Positions 1-9,369 of a stretch of 64,000 nucleotides of DNA are shown here, piece by piece. This DNA comes from Aquimarina algicola (GTDB lineage Bacteria > Bacteroidota > Bacteroidia > Flavobacteriales > Flavobacteriaceae). The translations under genes were made by a program, and so were the position numbers. Position 1 is the stretch's first letter. Every line of letters starts with the position of its first letter. Below the pieces are notes generated by a model. The model made no database searches. It saw only the letters and a list, made by a program, of their open reading frames with translations, and had not been told where the DNA came from. The stretch is taken from positions 434,001-498,000 of the forward strand of contig NZ_VFWZ01000005.1 in assembly GCF_006443095.1 (NCBI RefSeq). Reading direction: 5' to 3'.

Positions 1-312
1 AAAGTTAGTTATTTTGGAAGCTACAATCAAAAAGAGGGTTAAATTTTTAGATACCTTTTTGATAATTTGATCAATTTTTTCATTTAGGACACCTAAATTG
101 AGTAAAGGATTAATGTCTATTGTAATGACATCTCTATTTTTACATTCATGATTTGGGTTATTTTTTGATCACATTGAGATTAAAGCAGAAAAAAAGCGAT
201 CAACAGGAGAAAAAATACCTGAAATTAGTGTTGCTTTTTTAAAATTAACGTCCTTGTTGAAAATTATCTAATTTAGGATTTCAGGGTTATCAATTTAATT
301 TTATTTTTGCCT
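1..312. other. Left-edge intergenic stretch, no intact gene
   Basis: No complete open frame with a start codon is visible on either strand. On the plus strand a stretch from about 155 to 270 reads open after a TGA and ends in TAA, giving a lysine/glutamate-rich tail of about 40 residues without a start. It could be a decayed gene end or chance. A -7-like element (TATTTTTG, 302-309) lies only three bases before the guaA start, too close for a normal leader. Confidence 0.4.
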
Positions 313-1842
313 ATGCAAAACAACGTACTTATTTTAGATTTTGGATCGCAATATACTCAGCTTATTGCACGAAGAGTAAGAGAATTAAATATTTATTGCG
401 AAATTCACCCTTATAACAAATTACCAGAGCATGTTTCAGATTTTAAGGCTGTGATCTTATCAGGATCTCCTTTTTCTGTAAGAAGTGAAGATGCTCCTCA
501 TCCGGACCTTTCAGAAATAAGAGGTAAGAAGCCGCTATTGGCAGTCTGTTACGGAGCACAATACTTAGCCCATTTTAGTGGAGGAGAAGTTGCACCGTCT
601 AATACAAGAGAATATGGGAGAGCAAATCTATCTTTCGTTAAAGAAAATGAACAGTTTTTTGCAGGAATTGATATAGGGTCTCAAGTATGGATGAGTCATA
701 GCGATACAATAAAACAGTTACCATCTGGAGCTGTAAAACTGGCAAGTACCAGTGATGTAGAGAATGCAGCGTATAGAATCGAAGATGAAGATACTTATGC
801 TATTCAGTTTCATCCCGAAGTGTACCATTCTACAGATGGAAAAAAATTGCTGGAAAACTTTTTGTTACAAATAGCAGGGGTGCAACCTGATTGGACTCCT
901 AACTCTTTTGTGGATGTTACAGTAGCCGAATTAAAGGAGAAATTGGGTAATGACAAAGTTGTATTAGGATTAAGTGGCGGTGTGGACTCCACAGTAGCAG
1001 CGGTTTTATTACACAAAGCAATAGGAGCAAACTTACATTGTATATTTGTTAATAATGGATTATTACGTAAAAATGAGTTTTCTGCGGTACTTAATCGTTA
1101 TGAAGGTATGGGGCTCAATGTAAAAGGAGTAGATGCTTCGGCACGTTTTTTGGAAGCCTTAGCCGGAGAAAGTGATCCTGAAAAAAAACGTAAAATTATA
1201 GGAAATATCTTTATTGATGTTTTTGATGATGAAGCACATAAAATTGAAGACGCTAAATGGTTAGGACAAGGTACTATTTATCCTGATGTAATAGAATCTA
1301 TTTCTGTAAATGGTCCTTCTGCTACTATCAAATCGCATCATAATGTTGGAGGTTTACCTGATTTTATGAAACTTAAAGTAGTAGAGCCTTTACGAATGTT
1401 ATTTAAAGATGAAGTGCGTAGAGTAGGAGCATCTATGGGACTTGATCCGGAACTATTAGGAAGACATCCTTTTCCCGGACCCGGACTTGCAATTAGGATT
1501 CTAGGAGATATTACTTCAGAAAAAGTAAATATTTTGCAAGAAGTAGATGCTATTTTTATTAATGGTTTAAAAGAAAATGGCTTGTATGATAAAGTTTGGC
1601 AGGCAGGAGCTATTTTATTACCTGTACAGAGTGTCGGAGTAATGGGAGATGAAAGAACATACGAGAATTGTGTGGCACTTAGAGCCGTAGAAAGTACGGA
1701 TGGGATGACAGCAGATTGGGTGAATTTGCCTTATGAGTTTTTACAAAAAACTTCTAATGCAATAATAAACAGGGTAAAAGGCGTTAATAGAGTAGTATAT
1801 GATATTAGCTCTAAACCGCCTGCAACGATTGAGTGGGAATAG
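313..1842 (+). CDS. guaA: GMP synthase (glutamine-hydrolysing)
   Basis: This enzyme converts XMP to GMP with ATP and glutamine, the last step of guanine nucleotide synthesis in the cytoplasm. The class I glutamine amidotransferase domain has its nucleophile in AVCYGAQ (Cys79) and the His167/Glu169 pair in FHPEV. The ATP-pyrophosphatase P-loop SGGVDS is at 221-226, and the dimerisation domain carries HPFPGPGLA and ends with the usual KPPATIEWE. At 509 residues it has normal family length. A TTG at 307 is also open, but ATG 313 gives the family N-terminus ([13 protein letters not shown]). The next gene follows after 60 bases on the same strand, so co-transcription is possible. Confidence 0.97.
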   Translation: MQNNVLILDFGSQYTQLIARRVRELNIYCEIHPYNKLPEHVSDFKAVILSGSPFSVRSEDAPHPDLSEIRGKKPLLAVCYGAQYLAHFSGGEVAPSNTREYGRANLSFVKENEQFFAGIDIGSQVWMSHSDTIKQLPSGAVKLASTSDVENAAYRIEDEDTYAIQFHPEVYHSTDGKKLLENFLLQIAGVQPDWTPNSFVDVTVAELKEKLGNDKVVLGLSGGVDSTVAAVLLHKAIGANLHCIFVNNGLLRKNEFSAVLNRYEGMGLNVKGVDASARFLEALAGESDPEKKRKIIGNIFIDVFDDEAHKIEDAKWLGQGTIYPDVIESISVNGPSATIKSHHNVGGLPDFMKLKVVEPLRMLFKDEVRRVGASMGLDPELLGRHPFPGPGLAIRILGDITSEKVNILQEVDAIFINGLKENGLYDKVWQAGAILLPVQSVGVMGDERTYENCVALRAVESTDGMTADWVNLPYEFLQKTSNAIINRVKGVNRVVYDISSKPPATIEWE

Positions 1843-1902
1843 GCAAGACCAATTTTTGCCAGATTAAAGGGATTTTAAAAAAAGTAAATAATACTACAGT
1901 AC

Positions 1903-4065
1903 ATGAAAAAGTTTTTAGTGGTCTTTCTATTGTTTTTTGTATATGTTTCAACATACGCTCAACAATATAAGAGTCATAAAGTAGCCAAAGGTGAAAATGT
2001 ATATAGAATTGCAAAACGATACAATACAACGCCCGAAGCCATATATAAAATCAATCCTACTGCAAAAGATGGGATTAAAGAAGGACAAATTCTTGCGATA
2101 CCGGTTGCCAATAATGAAGAGTACAAAACCCATACAGTAGCAAAAGGTGATACGGTTTATAGTTTAGCTAAACAATATGGAATTACTGTAGAAAATATAT
2201 ATCTCCTTAATCCCGAAGCCGCAAATGGAATCAATATAGGGCAAGTACTTAATGTAGGTAAAATAGAAGAAAAAAATAATCAAGATACTGTTGAAAGTAC
2301 TCCTGATGATAATAAAGATAGTGTTTTAGAAAATCTAAAAGCAACTTCAAATGAGCCTATTCGTTTTATAACTCATAAGGTAAAAAGAAAAGAAACTCTA
2401 TATGGGATTTCTAGAAAATATAAAATTACTGTAGAAGATATTAAGAAATATAATAAGAGATTATATTCTGAGCAGATCAAAAAGAAGGACAAAATTAGAA
2501 TACCAGTTTATGCTGATGATAGAATAGAAAACCCAATACAAATAGATAGTACAGATTCTAGAGTTACCACTACTACAAAGTATAAAATACAACCTAAGGA
2601 TACAAAGTATAGTATTGCTAGAAGACATGGTATTACAGTTGAAGAACTAGAACAGTTAAATCCTGATTTGGGTGAAGGTTTTCCTGTTGGGAAAGAAATT
2701 ATTGTACCGACATCTGTTTTTGTTTCTCTCAAAGAAACATTACGACCAGGTTTTGAACTTTATAAAGTAAAACCCAAAGAAACAATTTTTGGTATTTTAA
2801 AGCGTACAGGCCTATCTTCTGATTCATTATTTAAAATGAATCCATATCTCAAAGATGGTCTCAAAGAAGGAATGGTTATAACAATACCAAAAGATACCTT
2901 ATCGATAACTATTGAAGAAGGAACATATCTTAATCTTGAGAAAAATCTGTATAACTTTAAACCAAAAAAACTAGCAGTAATGCTCCCTTTTTCATTAGAT
3001 ACGTTAAACCTAAATGCTAGAAAGAATGTAGAAGGGTATCTAAAAAGAAAAGAAAGTTTGAGAATTGCGTTAGACCTATATAGTGGTATTCTAATAGCTG
3101 CAGATTCTGCAAAAACCAAAGGAATAACAACAGAGCTTAATATTTTTGATACCAAAAAGAATAATAATAAAAAGCTGATCAAACAATTAATGGATCAGCA
3201 AGATTTTGAAAATACTGATGCGATAATTGGTCCTCTCTATCAAAGTAATTTGGAGGTTGTTGCATCAGAGCTCAAAAAGTATAATATACCTGTTTTTTCG
3301 CCGGCTTCCAGAAGAGAGTCAAAACAATATGATAACTTTTTTCAGACACGACCCACGAATACAATGCTTCAAGACAAAATAATTTCTTTTGTAAAAAAGG
3401 ATTCTACTAACAAAAATATTGTGATCATTGTACAAAAGGGTAAAAAGCATGAAGAAGTTAAATCCAAACTGGTAAGTGCGTTTCCAAATGCAAAGATTCC
3501 TAGAATTGAAGAAGGTAATTATGTGTATGAGGTTAGATTAAATAGAGTTCTTGATAGAAATAAACCAAACTGGGTGTTTTTAGAATCTGATGATGTAGCT
3601 ATGATAAGTAATGTTATTCCTTTACTAAATGCAAAAGCAGAAAGTCATAAGATAACATTATTTACAACGAATAAAAATGGGGCATATGATAATGACAATA
3701 TAAAAAACGAACATTTATCAAGAGTTCATTTGCATTACCCTTCTGTAAATAAGGAATTTAATAATAATGAGCTTAAAGTTAAAGAAGGAGAAGAAATAGA
3801 GCTTACACCATTTGTAAAAAGATATAAAAAGCAATACGGTATTAAACCTAATAAATGGGTAGTACGAGGATTTGATATTGCATATGATATTTTGATGCGA
3901 TTAGGAACTGCAGACGATGTATATCATTCTGCTTCTATAAACGGAACAACAGAATATGTAGAAAATAAGTTTAATTATTCTAAGAAGCCGCAAGGTGGTT
4001 ATCAAAATAATGCAGCGTATCTGATTAAGTTTGATAATGATCTAGAACTTAAACTTGTGGAATAA
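1903..4065 (+). CDS. LysM-repeat protein with periplasmic-binding-protein-like domain
   Basis: A signal peptide (MKKFLVVFLLFFVYVSTYAQ) directs export. Five LysM repeats follow at about 22-67, 74-118, 155-201, 225-269 and 286-329, each with the YKxxKVxKGETxYxIAKxY pattern, so peptidoglycan binding is expected. From about residue 355 the protein resembles type I periplasmic ligand-binding domains (KLAVMLPFSLD, then AIIGPLYQSN and a second Rossmann-like half). Bacteroidota homologues are usually called amino-acid ABC-transporter substrate-binding or LysM proteins. No transporter genes are nearby, so a role as a wall-anchored sensor or scaffold is at least as likely as transport; this is inference. 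The gene follows guaA and is closed by a strong hairpin. Confidence 0.85.
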   Translation: MKKFLVVFLLFFVYVSTYAQQYKSHKVAKGENVYRIAKRYNTTPEAIYKINPTAKDGIKEGQILAIPVANNEEYKTHTVAKGDTVYSLAKQYGITVENIYLLNPEAANGINIGQVLNVGKIEEKNNQDTVESTPDDNKDSVLENLKATSNEPIRFITHKVKRKETLYGISRKYKITVEDIKKYNKRLYSEQIKKKDKIRIPVYADDRIENPIQIDSTDSRVTTTTKYKIQPKDTKYSIARRHGITVEELEQLNPDLGEGFPVGKEIIVPTSVFVSLKETLRPGFELYKVKPKETIFGILKRTGLSSDSLFKMNPYLKDGLKEGMVITIPKDTLSITIEEGTYLNLEKNLYNFKPKKLAVMLPFSLDTLNLNARKNVEGYLKRKESLRIALDLYSGILIAADSAKTKGITTELNIFDTKKNNNKKLIKQLMDQQDFENTDAIIGPLYQSNLEVVASELKKYNIPVFSPASRRESKQYDNFFQTRPTNTMLQDKIISFVKKDSTNKNIVIIVQKGKKHEEVKSKLVSAFPNAKIPRIEEGNYVYEVRLNRVLDRNKPNWVFLESDDVAMISNVIPLLNAKAESHKITLFTTNKNGAYDNDNIKNEHLSRVHLHYPSVNKEFNNNELKVKEGEEIELTPFVKRYKKQYGIKPNKWVVRGFDIAYDILMRLGTADDVYHSASINGTTEYVENKFNYSKKPQGGYQNNAAYLIKFDNDLELKLVE

Positions 4066-4077
4066 ATACTGTTTTTA

Positions 4078-4112
4078 TTTGAGGTATATTTTAAGGTAAA
4101 ATATACCTCAAA
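4078..4112 (+). terminator. Hairpin terminator after the LysM gene
   Basis: A perfect 16-bp stem (4078-4093 with 4097-4112, loop AGG) starts 12 bases after the stop codon. It lacks a long T run downstream. The core GAGGTATAT/ATATACCTC recurs in the hairpin at 5296-5338. Confidence 0.75.
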
Positions 4113-4463
4113 TAGTTTACAAGTAATAATCAAGAAATTTATTTATTGCTTAAAATAAATTATATTTTCATATTCAAAAAAAAAATATTTTTATATATCT
4201 TTGAATATGTTGAAGTTATGTTTTTGTGAAAAAAATGCCATCTTTCAACAGAATACAAGTATTACAAAATACTTAGGGAAATAATAACAAAATAAATTGA
4301 TTTCTAAATATTGTAATTTTTTTAAAATACATGTATATTTAGAAAATATTAAGTAATAAATTGTTTATAGTATACTAACAATATTTGCCCCATATTGTTT
4401 ACTCCTAGTATATCTATAGACTAATAAAATATAACTTTTAGTTGGGCATAATTGGTTGCAATT
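4113..4463. other. AT-rich intergenic region with several inverted repeats
   Basis: No gene is seen. The region carries CATATTCAAA (4169-4178) inverted as TTTGAATATG (4200-4209), a 10-bp palindrome TAGTATACTA (4368-4377) and ACAATAT/ATATTGT (4378-4384, 4392-4398). It must hold the promoter of the DUF922 gene, but no clear TAnnTTTG element was recognised. Confidence 0.45.
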
Positions 4464-5000
4464 ATGGGTAAATATCTTACTATTGTTTTAATTTTATTTT
4501 TTTCCAACAATAATGGATATGTAGGAAAATTCTCTTATACAGAAAGAAGCGAGTTAGCTTGGTCTGATTTTAGAGGTAGACCTGATATAGGGAGCCATTT
4601 TGATGCAAGCGTTAATACTGGCATTACTTATCAATGGTCATATGGTAAAGATAAGGGTGCGATAGAATTAAATTATCAAGTAGACAGTTTCTGTTATCCT
4701 TCATTATCTTGGGTCAAAAAAGGACAAATGTCTGATGACCTGTTATCCCATGAACAACTTCATTTTGATATCTCTGAATTACATGCTCGTATTATGAGAA
4801 AGAGATTAAAAGAATATAAAGCAGGAAAAAACATTAGAAGAGATCTCAATAAAATGTATAAACTTGTAGAAAGAATGAGAATAATAATGCAAGAAAGATA
4901 TGATGAAGAGACAGATCATTCTAAAAATAAAGAAGGACAAAAAAAATGGGAAAAGAAAGTAGAAACATTAATGTGGTATTATAGAGATTATGCTAATTAA
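4464..5000 (+). CDS. DUF922-family putative secreted zinc protease
   Basis: The N-terminus (MGKYLTIVLILFF) looks like a short signal peptide or anchor. The signature is HEQLHFDISELHAR at about 96-109, an HExxH zinc-protease motif (His96, Glu97, His100) with Glu105 and His107 as possible further ligands. Together with the upstream LAWSDFRGRPD segment this matches DUF922, described as predicted secreted Zn-dependent proteases. The C-terminus is lysine-rich and helical. A TTG at 4452 is open in frame, but ATG 4464 is preferred because it places the hydrophobic segment at the terminus. At 178 residues the length fits the family. The substrate is unknown. Confidence 0.75.
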   Translation: MGKYLTIVLILFFSNNNGYVGKFSYTERSELAWSDFRGRPDIGSHFDASVNTGITYQWSYGKDKGAIELNYQVDSFCYPSLSWVKKGQMSDDLLSHEQLHFDISELHARIMRKRLKEYKAGKNIRRDLNKMYKLVERMRIIMQERYDEETDHSKNKEGQKKWEKKVETLMWYYRDYAN

Positions 5001-5024
5001 TATCCTTTCTCTTATACTTTAGAA

Positions 5025-5249
5025 ATGGAAATTGGACTTCAAAGAGATTTTTTAGTTAAGCTTGCCCATACAAAAATGCCTTTTGGCAAATACAAAGACA
5101 GATACCTTATAGACTTACCAGAATATTACTTAGTTTGGTATCATAACAAAGGTTTTCCGAAAGGAACACTTGGACAACAGTTACAAACGGTATACGAACT
5201 AAAGATTAATGGTTTAGAACATCTGATTAGAAATATTAAAGAATTTTAA
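5025..5249 (+). CDS. DUF3820 small protein
   Basis: This 74-residue protein has the family core MPFGKYKDRYLIDLPEYYLVWY, seen here at about 18-40. Pfam describes DUF3820 as a putative quorum-sensing-regulated virulence factor, but that name comes from one Pseudomonas study and should not be carried over. The protein is soluble with no signal peptide. It starts 24 bases after the DUF922 stop and shares its strand, so the two may be co-transcribed. A strong bidirectional hairpin follows. Confidence 0.8.
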   Translation: MEIGLQRDFLVKLAHTKMPFGKYKDRYLIDLPEYYLVWYHNKGFPKGTLGQQLQTVYELKINGLEHLIRNIKEF

Positions 5250-5295
5250 TTAATTTTTATTCACTATATATTATATAATGATATGAGATTATACC

Positions 5296-5338
5296 AAAAA
5301 AAGAAAGAGGTATATGCCATATACCTCTTTCTTTTTTT
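5296..5338. terminator. Bidirectional terminator between DUF3820 and lysA
   Basis: A perfect 20-bp stem (5296-5315 with 5319-5338, loop GCC) is flanked by A7 on the left and T7 on the right. It lies between the convergent stops of DUF3820 (5249) and lysA (5381) and can serve both strands. Confidence 0.92.
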
Positions 5339-5380
5339 ATAAGTATAAATGAATCTAATGATTCTGTTATAAGACTAGAC

Positions 5381-6613
5381 TTAAGATATCGATTCTTCGA
5401 TTTCGTTAAAGATGTCGAGATCTACTTGGTTTTTTATCAAGTCTTCAAAAGTTTCGCGTTTACGAATTAGATGAGCTTTTCCCTCATGCCACAGCACTTC
5501 TGCCGGACGATACCTTGAGTTGTAATTACTAGTCATAGAAAAACAATAAGCACCAGCATTTTTAAAAGCTAAAATATCACTTTCCTTGATTTCAGAAATT
5601 CTTCGATTAGTTGCAAAAGTATCCGTTTCGCAAATATAACCTACTACAGAATAAAAACGTTCTTTACCATTAGGATTAGAGATATTTATAATTTCATGAT
5701 GAGAATTATAGAACATAGGTCGGATAAGATGATTAAAGCCTGTATCGATACCAGCAAAAACAGTAGAAGTTGTTTGTTTTACTACATTTACTTTTGCTAA
5801 GAAATATCCAGCATCACTTACCAAAAACTTACCTGGTTCAAAACCAAGAGTAAGTTCTTTTCCGTATTCTTTACAAAAATCATTGAATCTCTTTGTAAGT
5901 TTTGTTCCAAATTCTTCAATATTAGTTTCAATATCGCCTGCTTTATAAGGGACTTTAAAACCACTTCCAAAGTCAATAAAGTCTAAATTCTTAAAATGCT
6001 TTGCGGTATCAAAAAGTATTTCACTAGCATATAGAAAAACTTCAATATCGAGAATATCACTTCCTGTATGCATGTGGATACCATTGATATTCATTCCTGT
6101 ATTTTCTACAATCCTAAGGATATGAGGTATTTGATGTATAGAGATACCGAATTTACTATCGATATGTCCTACAGAAATTTTACTATTACCTCCAGCCAGT
6201 ACATGAGGATTGATTCTTATACATACTGGTACATTAGGATGCTTAGTCCCAAACTGTTCCAGTATTGATAGATTATCAATATTAATTTGTACGCCTAATG
6301 CAGAGACACTCTCAATTTCTTCAAGAGATACACCATTTGGAGTAAAAATAATATCGTTGGGATTAACCCCTGCTTTAAGCCCTAATTGTACCTCTTGTAT
6401 AGAAACAGTATCCAAACCTGCACCTAAAGAATTCATTAGCTTTAATATGGCAATATTGGATAAAGCCTTAACTGCATAATTGAGTTTTAACCGTTTGACC
6501 TTTTGAAAAGCTTTTGATAAACGATTATATTGAGAGATGATTTTTGAAGAATCATAAACATATACAGGACTCCCATACTCTTTTGCAATAGCTAATAAAT
6601 TTTCATTTTCCAT
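5381..6613 (-). CDS. lysA: Diaminopimelate decarboxylase
   Basis: The enzyme decarboxylates meso-diaminopimelate to L-lysine, the last step of lysine synthesis. It is a fold-type III PLP enzyme: the PLP lysine is Lys49 in NYAVKALSN, the phosphate-binding glycines lie in FGSGF, the substrate loop is FEPGKFLVSDAG, and the catalytic cysteine of the partner subunit lies in CETDTFA. The length of 410 residues is normal. The gene stands alone on the minus strand, divergent from the LON-domain gene and convergent with DUF3820. dapD of the same pathway is 32 kb away in this window. Confidence 0.95.
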   Translation of the reverse strand: MENENLLAIAKEYGSPVYVYDSSKIISQYNRLSKAFQKVKRLKLNYAVKALSNIAILKLMNSLGAGLDTVSIQEVQLGLKAGVNPNDIIFTPNGVSLEEIESVSALGVQINIDNLSILEQFGTKHPNVPVCIRINPHVLAGGNSKISVGHIDSKFGISIHQIPHILRIVENTGMNINGIHMHTGSDILDIEVFLYASEILFDTAKHFKNLDFIDFGSGFKVPYKAGDIETNIEEFGTKLTKRFNDFCKEYGKELTLGFEPGKFLVSDAGYFLAKVNVVKQTTSTVFAGIDTGFNHLIRPMFYNSHHEIINISNPNGKERFYSVVGYICETDTFATNRRISEIKESDILAFKNAGAYCFSMTSNYNSRYRPAEVLWHEGKAHLIRKRETFEDLIKNQVDLDIFNEIEESIS

Positions 6614-6768
6614 TTTGTTTCTAATTTAAGCCCACGAAATTATTAATAAATTAGAAATTCTAACAGCTTCAAAAGAAAAAAATCCATTAGAATACTCTTT
6701 TTTTCTAGTTTTTTAACTTGTGTTTATGCGATAAGAATCATGTTAATTAGTATTTTTAATAAAAAATT

Positions 6769-7404
6769 ATGCTACCTCTATTTCCTTTACAAACAGTAGT
6801 TTTTCCAGGAGAACACTTGTCCTTACATATCTTTGAAGAAAGATATCAGCAATTAATCAATGATTGTGAAGAAAATCATATTTCGTTTGGGATTCCTACT
6901 TTTATTAATAACAAAATCGATTATGGAACAGAAGTACGGCTAGAAAAAATAGTAAAAAGATATCCTAATGGTGAAAGTGATATTATTTGTTTGGGGACAC
7001 GAATTTTTAGAGTTACTAATTTTTACCAGCAATACCCAGGTAAATTATATGCCGGAGGAGAAGTAGAGTTTTTAGGTGATGATGATAATACTGCAGAAGA
7101 ATTACAGAAAGAGTTATTGCGTAATATAACTATTCTTTATGTAGAATTGACGATAGAAAACCCTCCTGTATTTGATATCCCCTTTGTAAGTTATCAAGTT
7201 GCTCATAAGATAGGATTAGCTTTACATCAAGAATATCATTTGTTAACACTTCGAAATGAATTGGAAAGACTTAATTATCTTATTGCCCATCTTAAAACAA
7301 CAATCCCAGTTGTTAGAGAAATGAATAGAGCAAAAGAAGTTATTAAAATGAATGGTCATTTTAAAAATTTTGACCCTTTAGATTTCAAAGATTTTACAGT
7401 ATAA
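6769..7404 (+). CDS. LON substrate-binding-domain protein
   Basis: This 211-residue protein consists of the N-terminal substrate-recognition domain of Lon (MLPLFPLQTVVFPGEHLSLHIFEERY at the start, then ICLGTRIFRV). The ATPase and Ser-Lys protease domains of Lon are absent, so it is not a protease. Stand-alone LON-N proteins are common in bacteria and eukaryotes (cereblon has the same fold), and their ligands are mostly unknown. There is no signal peptide. The gene lies 155 bases from the divergent lysA and 137 bases before sucC. Confidence 0.85.
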   Translation: MLPLFPLQTVVFPGEHLSLHIFEERYQQLINDCEENHISFGIPTFINNKIDYGTEVRLEKIVKRYPNGESDIICLGTRIFRVTNFYQQYPGKLYAGGEVEFLGDDDNTAEELQKELLRNITILYVELTIENPPVFDIPFVSYQVAHKIGLALHQEYHLLTLRNELERLNYLIAHLKTTIPVVREMNRAKEVIKMNGHFKNFDPLDFKDFTV

Positions 7405-7477
7405 TTTTCAAAACCACTTAAGAATTTGATACTACAATTTTTGACATGATTTGTTAATAGTTTTTTATTTTAAAAGA

Positions 7478-7509
7478 TTGGCACAGTACCTACACTTTTC
7501 CTATTTTTG
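7478..7509 (+). promoter_or_regulatory. Bacteroidota-type promoter of sucC
   Basis: A TTG at 7478-7480 is followed after 21 bases by TATTTTTG at 7502-7509. This fits the phylum's -33 TTTG / -7 TAnnTTTG pattern and spacing. Transcription would start near 7514, about 28 bases before the sucC ATG. Confidence 0.65.
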
Positions 7510-7541
7510 AAATTCCTATAAAAAAGGCAAAATAAAACATT

Positions 7542-8735
7542 ATGAATTTACACGAATATCAGGGTAAAGAAATATTAAGCAGCTTTGGCGTGCGTATTCA
7601 GCGAGGTATTGTTGCACAAAATGCAAAAGAAGCCGTTGCAGCCGCTAAACAGCTTACAGAAGAAACCGGTACAGGTTGGCATGTAATTAAAGCACAAGTT
7701 CATGCAGGAGGAAGAGGAAAAGGCGGAGGAGTAAAACTAGCTAAAAACTTGCAAGAAGTAGAATCTATAGCAGAGCAAATCATTGGTATGAATTTGATTA
7801 CTCCTCAAACATCTGCAGAGGGTAAAAAAGTGCATCAAGTATTGGTTGCAGAAGATGTTTATTATCCAGGAGATAGCGAGCCAGACGAATTTTATATGTC
7901 TGTATTGCTTAATAGATCTACTGGTCGTAACATGATTATGTATTCTACAGAAGGAGGTATGGATATAGAAACTGTTGCAGAAGAAACACCTCATTTAATT
8001 TTTACAGAAGAAGTTGATCCTGCTGTTGGTTTATTACCTTTTCAGGCTAGAAGAGTTGCCTTTAATTTAGGGTTAAGTGGTGCCGCTTTCAAAGAAATGA
8101 CAAAATTTGTAATGGCTTTATACACAGCATATGTTAAATCTGATGCTTCTTTATTTGAGATCAATCCTGTTCTTAAAACAAGCGATGAGAAAATTATGGC
8201 TGTAGATGCAAAAGTTACTCTTGACGATAATGCATTATATCGACATAAAAACTATGTTGATATGAGAGATATTAGAGAAGAAAACCCAATTGAAGTAGAA
8301 GCGAAAGAAGTAGGGCTTAACTATGTTGACCTAGATGGTAATGTTGGTTGTATGGTGAATGGTGCCGGTCTTGCTATGGCTACAATGGATTTAATTAAGC
8401 AAGCAGGTGGAGAGCCAGCTAACTTTCTTGATGTAGGAGGAACAGCAGATGCAAAACGTGTAGAAACCGCTTTTAGAATTATTTTAAAAGATCCAAATGT
8501 AAAAGCTATTTTGATTAATATCTTTGGGGGTATTGTTCGTTGTGATAGAGTAGCACAAGGAGTTGTAGATGCTTATAAAAATATGGGAGATGCGATTAAT
8601 GTTCCTATTATTGTTCGTCTACAAGGAACTAATGCTGATATCGCCAAAGAACTTATTGATAATAGTGGATTGGATGTTCAGAGTGCTGTATTATTCCAAG
8701 AAGCTGCAGATAAAGTTCAAGCAGTATTATCATAG
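7542..8735 (+). CDS. sucC: Succinyl-CoA ligase (ADP-forming) beta subunit
   Basis: With SucD this subunit converts succinyl-CoA to succinate while making ATP in the citric acid cycle. It starts with the family MNLHEYQGKEIL, has an ATP-grasp domain (GGRGKGGGVKLA near 53-64, then FEINPV) and a CoA-ligase domain carrying the glycine-rich INIFGGIVRCD. At 397 residues it is full length. sucD is not adjacent: the next gene is a cupin after a terminator. In many other bacteria sucC and sucD form an operon, so the split arrangement is worth noting, although it is common in Bacteroidota. Confidence 0.96.
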   Translation: MNLHEYQGKEILSSFGVRIQRGIVAQNAKEAVAAAKQLTEETGTGWHVIKAQVHAGGRGKGGGVKLAKNLQEVESIAEQIIGMNLITPQTSAEGKKVHQVLVAEDVYYPGDSEPDEFYMSVLLNRSTGRNMIMYSTEGGMDIETVAEETPHLIFTEEVDPAVGLLPFQARRVAFNLGLSGAAFKEMTKFVMALYTAYVKSDASLFEINPVLKTSDEKIMAVDAKVTLDDNALYRHKNYVDMRDIREENPIEVEAKEVGLNYVDLDGNVGCMVNGAGLAMATMDLIKQAGGEPANFLDVGGTADAKRVETAFRIILKDPNVKAILINIFGGIVRCDRVAQGVVDAYKNMGDAINVPIIVRLQGTNADIAKELIDNSGLDVQSAVLFQEAADKVQAVLS

Positions 8736-8770
8736 TAAATAAGAATTGTAAATTTCTTTTATTATATACG

Positions 8771-8797
8771 AAAGCGATCTTTATTAGATCGCTTTTT
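8771..8797 (+). terminator. Rho-independent terminator after sucC
   Basis: AAAGCGATCT (8771-8780) pairs perfectly with AGATCGCTTT (8786-8795) around a 5-base loop, followed by further T residues. It begins 36 bases after the sucC stop. Confidence 0.88.
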
Positions 8798-8820
8798 GTG
8801 TTAAAAATAGTTATGATTAG

Positions 8821-9327
8821 ATGTCTTTAGATTTAAAAAACATTATCGATCGATTAGATTTGAGCCCCCATCCGGAAGGAGGATTTTATAAAGAAACGTA
8901 TCGAAGCAAAGGGGATATACCTCAAAGTGTTCTTGGAGCTAATTTTACGGGAGAAAGAAGTTATTGTACAGGAATTTATTTTCTTTTGACTTCGGATAAT
9001 TTTTCTGCATTTCATAGAATAAAACAAGACGAAATATGGCATTATTATAAAGGTTCTTCATTATATGTGCATGTCATTACTCCTAAAGGGGTGTATAAAA
9101 AATATGCAGTTGGAACCAATTTTGACGAAGGAGAGGTTCCACAATTAGTTGTGCCGGCAGGATATTGGTTTGCTTCTAGTGTAAAAGATGAATCGAGTTA
9201 TTCACTGGTTGGATGTACAGTATCTCCTGGTTTTGATTTTGAAGATTTTGAAATGGCAAGTAGAGATCAACTTATCAATCAGTATCCGGATCATCAAAAA
9301 GTCATTACACAATATACAAGAATGTAA
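8821..9327 (+). CDS. Cupin family protein (DUF985/Cupin_5)
   Basis: This 168-residue protein matches the Cupin_5 (DUF985) family: PHPEGGFYKETYRS at about 17-30, then FHRIKQDEIWHYYKGSSL with the histidine/glutamate metal-ligand set of cupin motif 1, and PAGYWFAS leading into motif 2. Related proteins include plant and fungal homologues of unknown role. It is soluble and has no signal peptide. It sits alone between the sucC terminator and a convergent terminator. No substrate can be assigned. Confidence 0.85.
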   Translation: MSLDLKNIIDRLDLSPHPEGGFYKETYRSKGDIPQSVLGANFTGERSYCTGIYFLLTSDNFSAFHRIKQDEIWHYYKGSSLYVHVITPKGVYKKYAVGTNFDEGEVPQLVVPAGYWFASSVKDESSYSLVGCTVSPGFDFEDFEMASRDQLINQYPDHQKVITQYTRM

Positions 9328-9335
9328 AAAAAATC

Positions 9336-9362
9336 CCCTATCTGCATTGATAGGGCACTTTT
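9336..9362. terminator. Bidirectional terminator between cupin and tricorn-like genes
   Basis: CCCTATC (9336-9342) pairs with GATAGGG (9349-9355). A run of nine A residues lies on the left and a T-rich tract on the right, so it can end transcription of both convergent genes (stops at 9327 and 9370). Confidence 0.8.
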
Positions 9363-9369
9363 TTATAGC

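Noticed and set aside
302..309. TATTTTTG as the guaA -7 promoter element
   Set aside because: It is only three bases before the ATG, so transcription would start inside or after the start codon.
307..312. Upstream TTG start for guaA
   Set aside because: ATG 313 gives the conserved N-terminus; the two added residues have no support.
6769..7404. Lon protease
   Set aside because: Only the substrate-recognition domain is present; no ATPase or catalytic Ser-Lys dyad.
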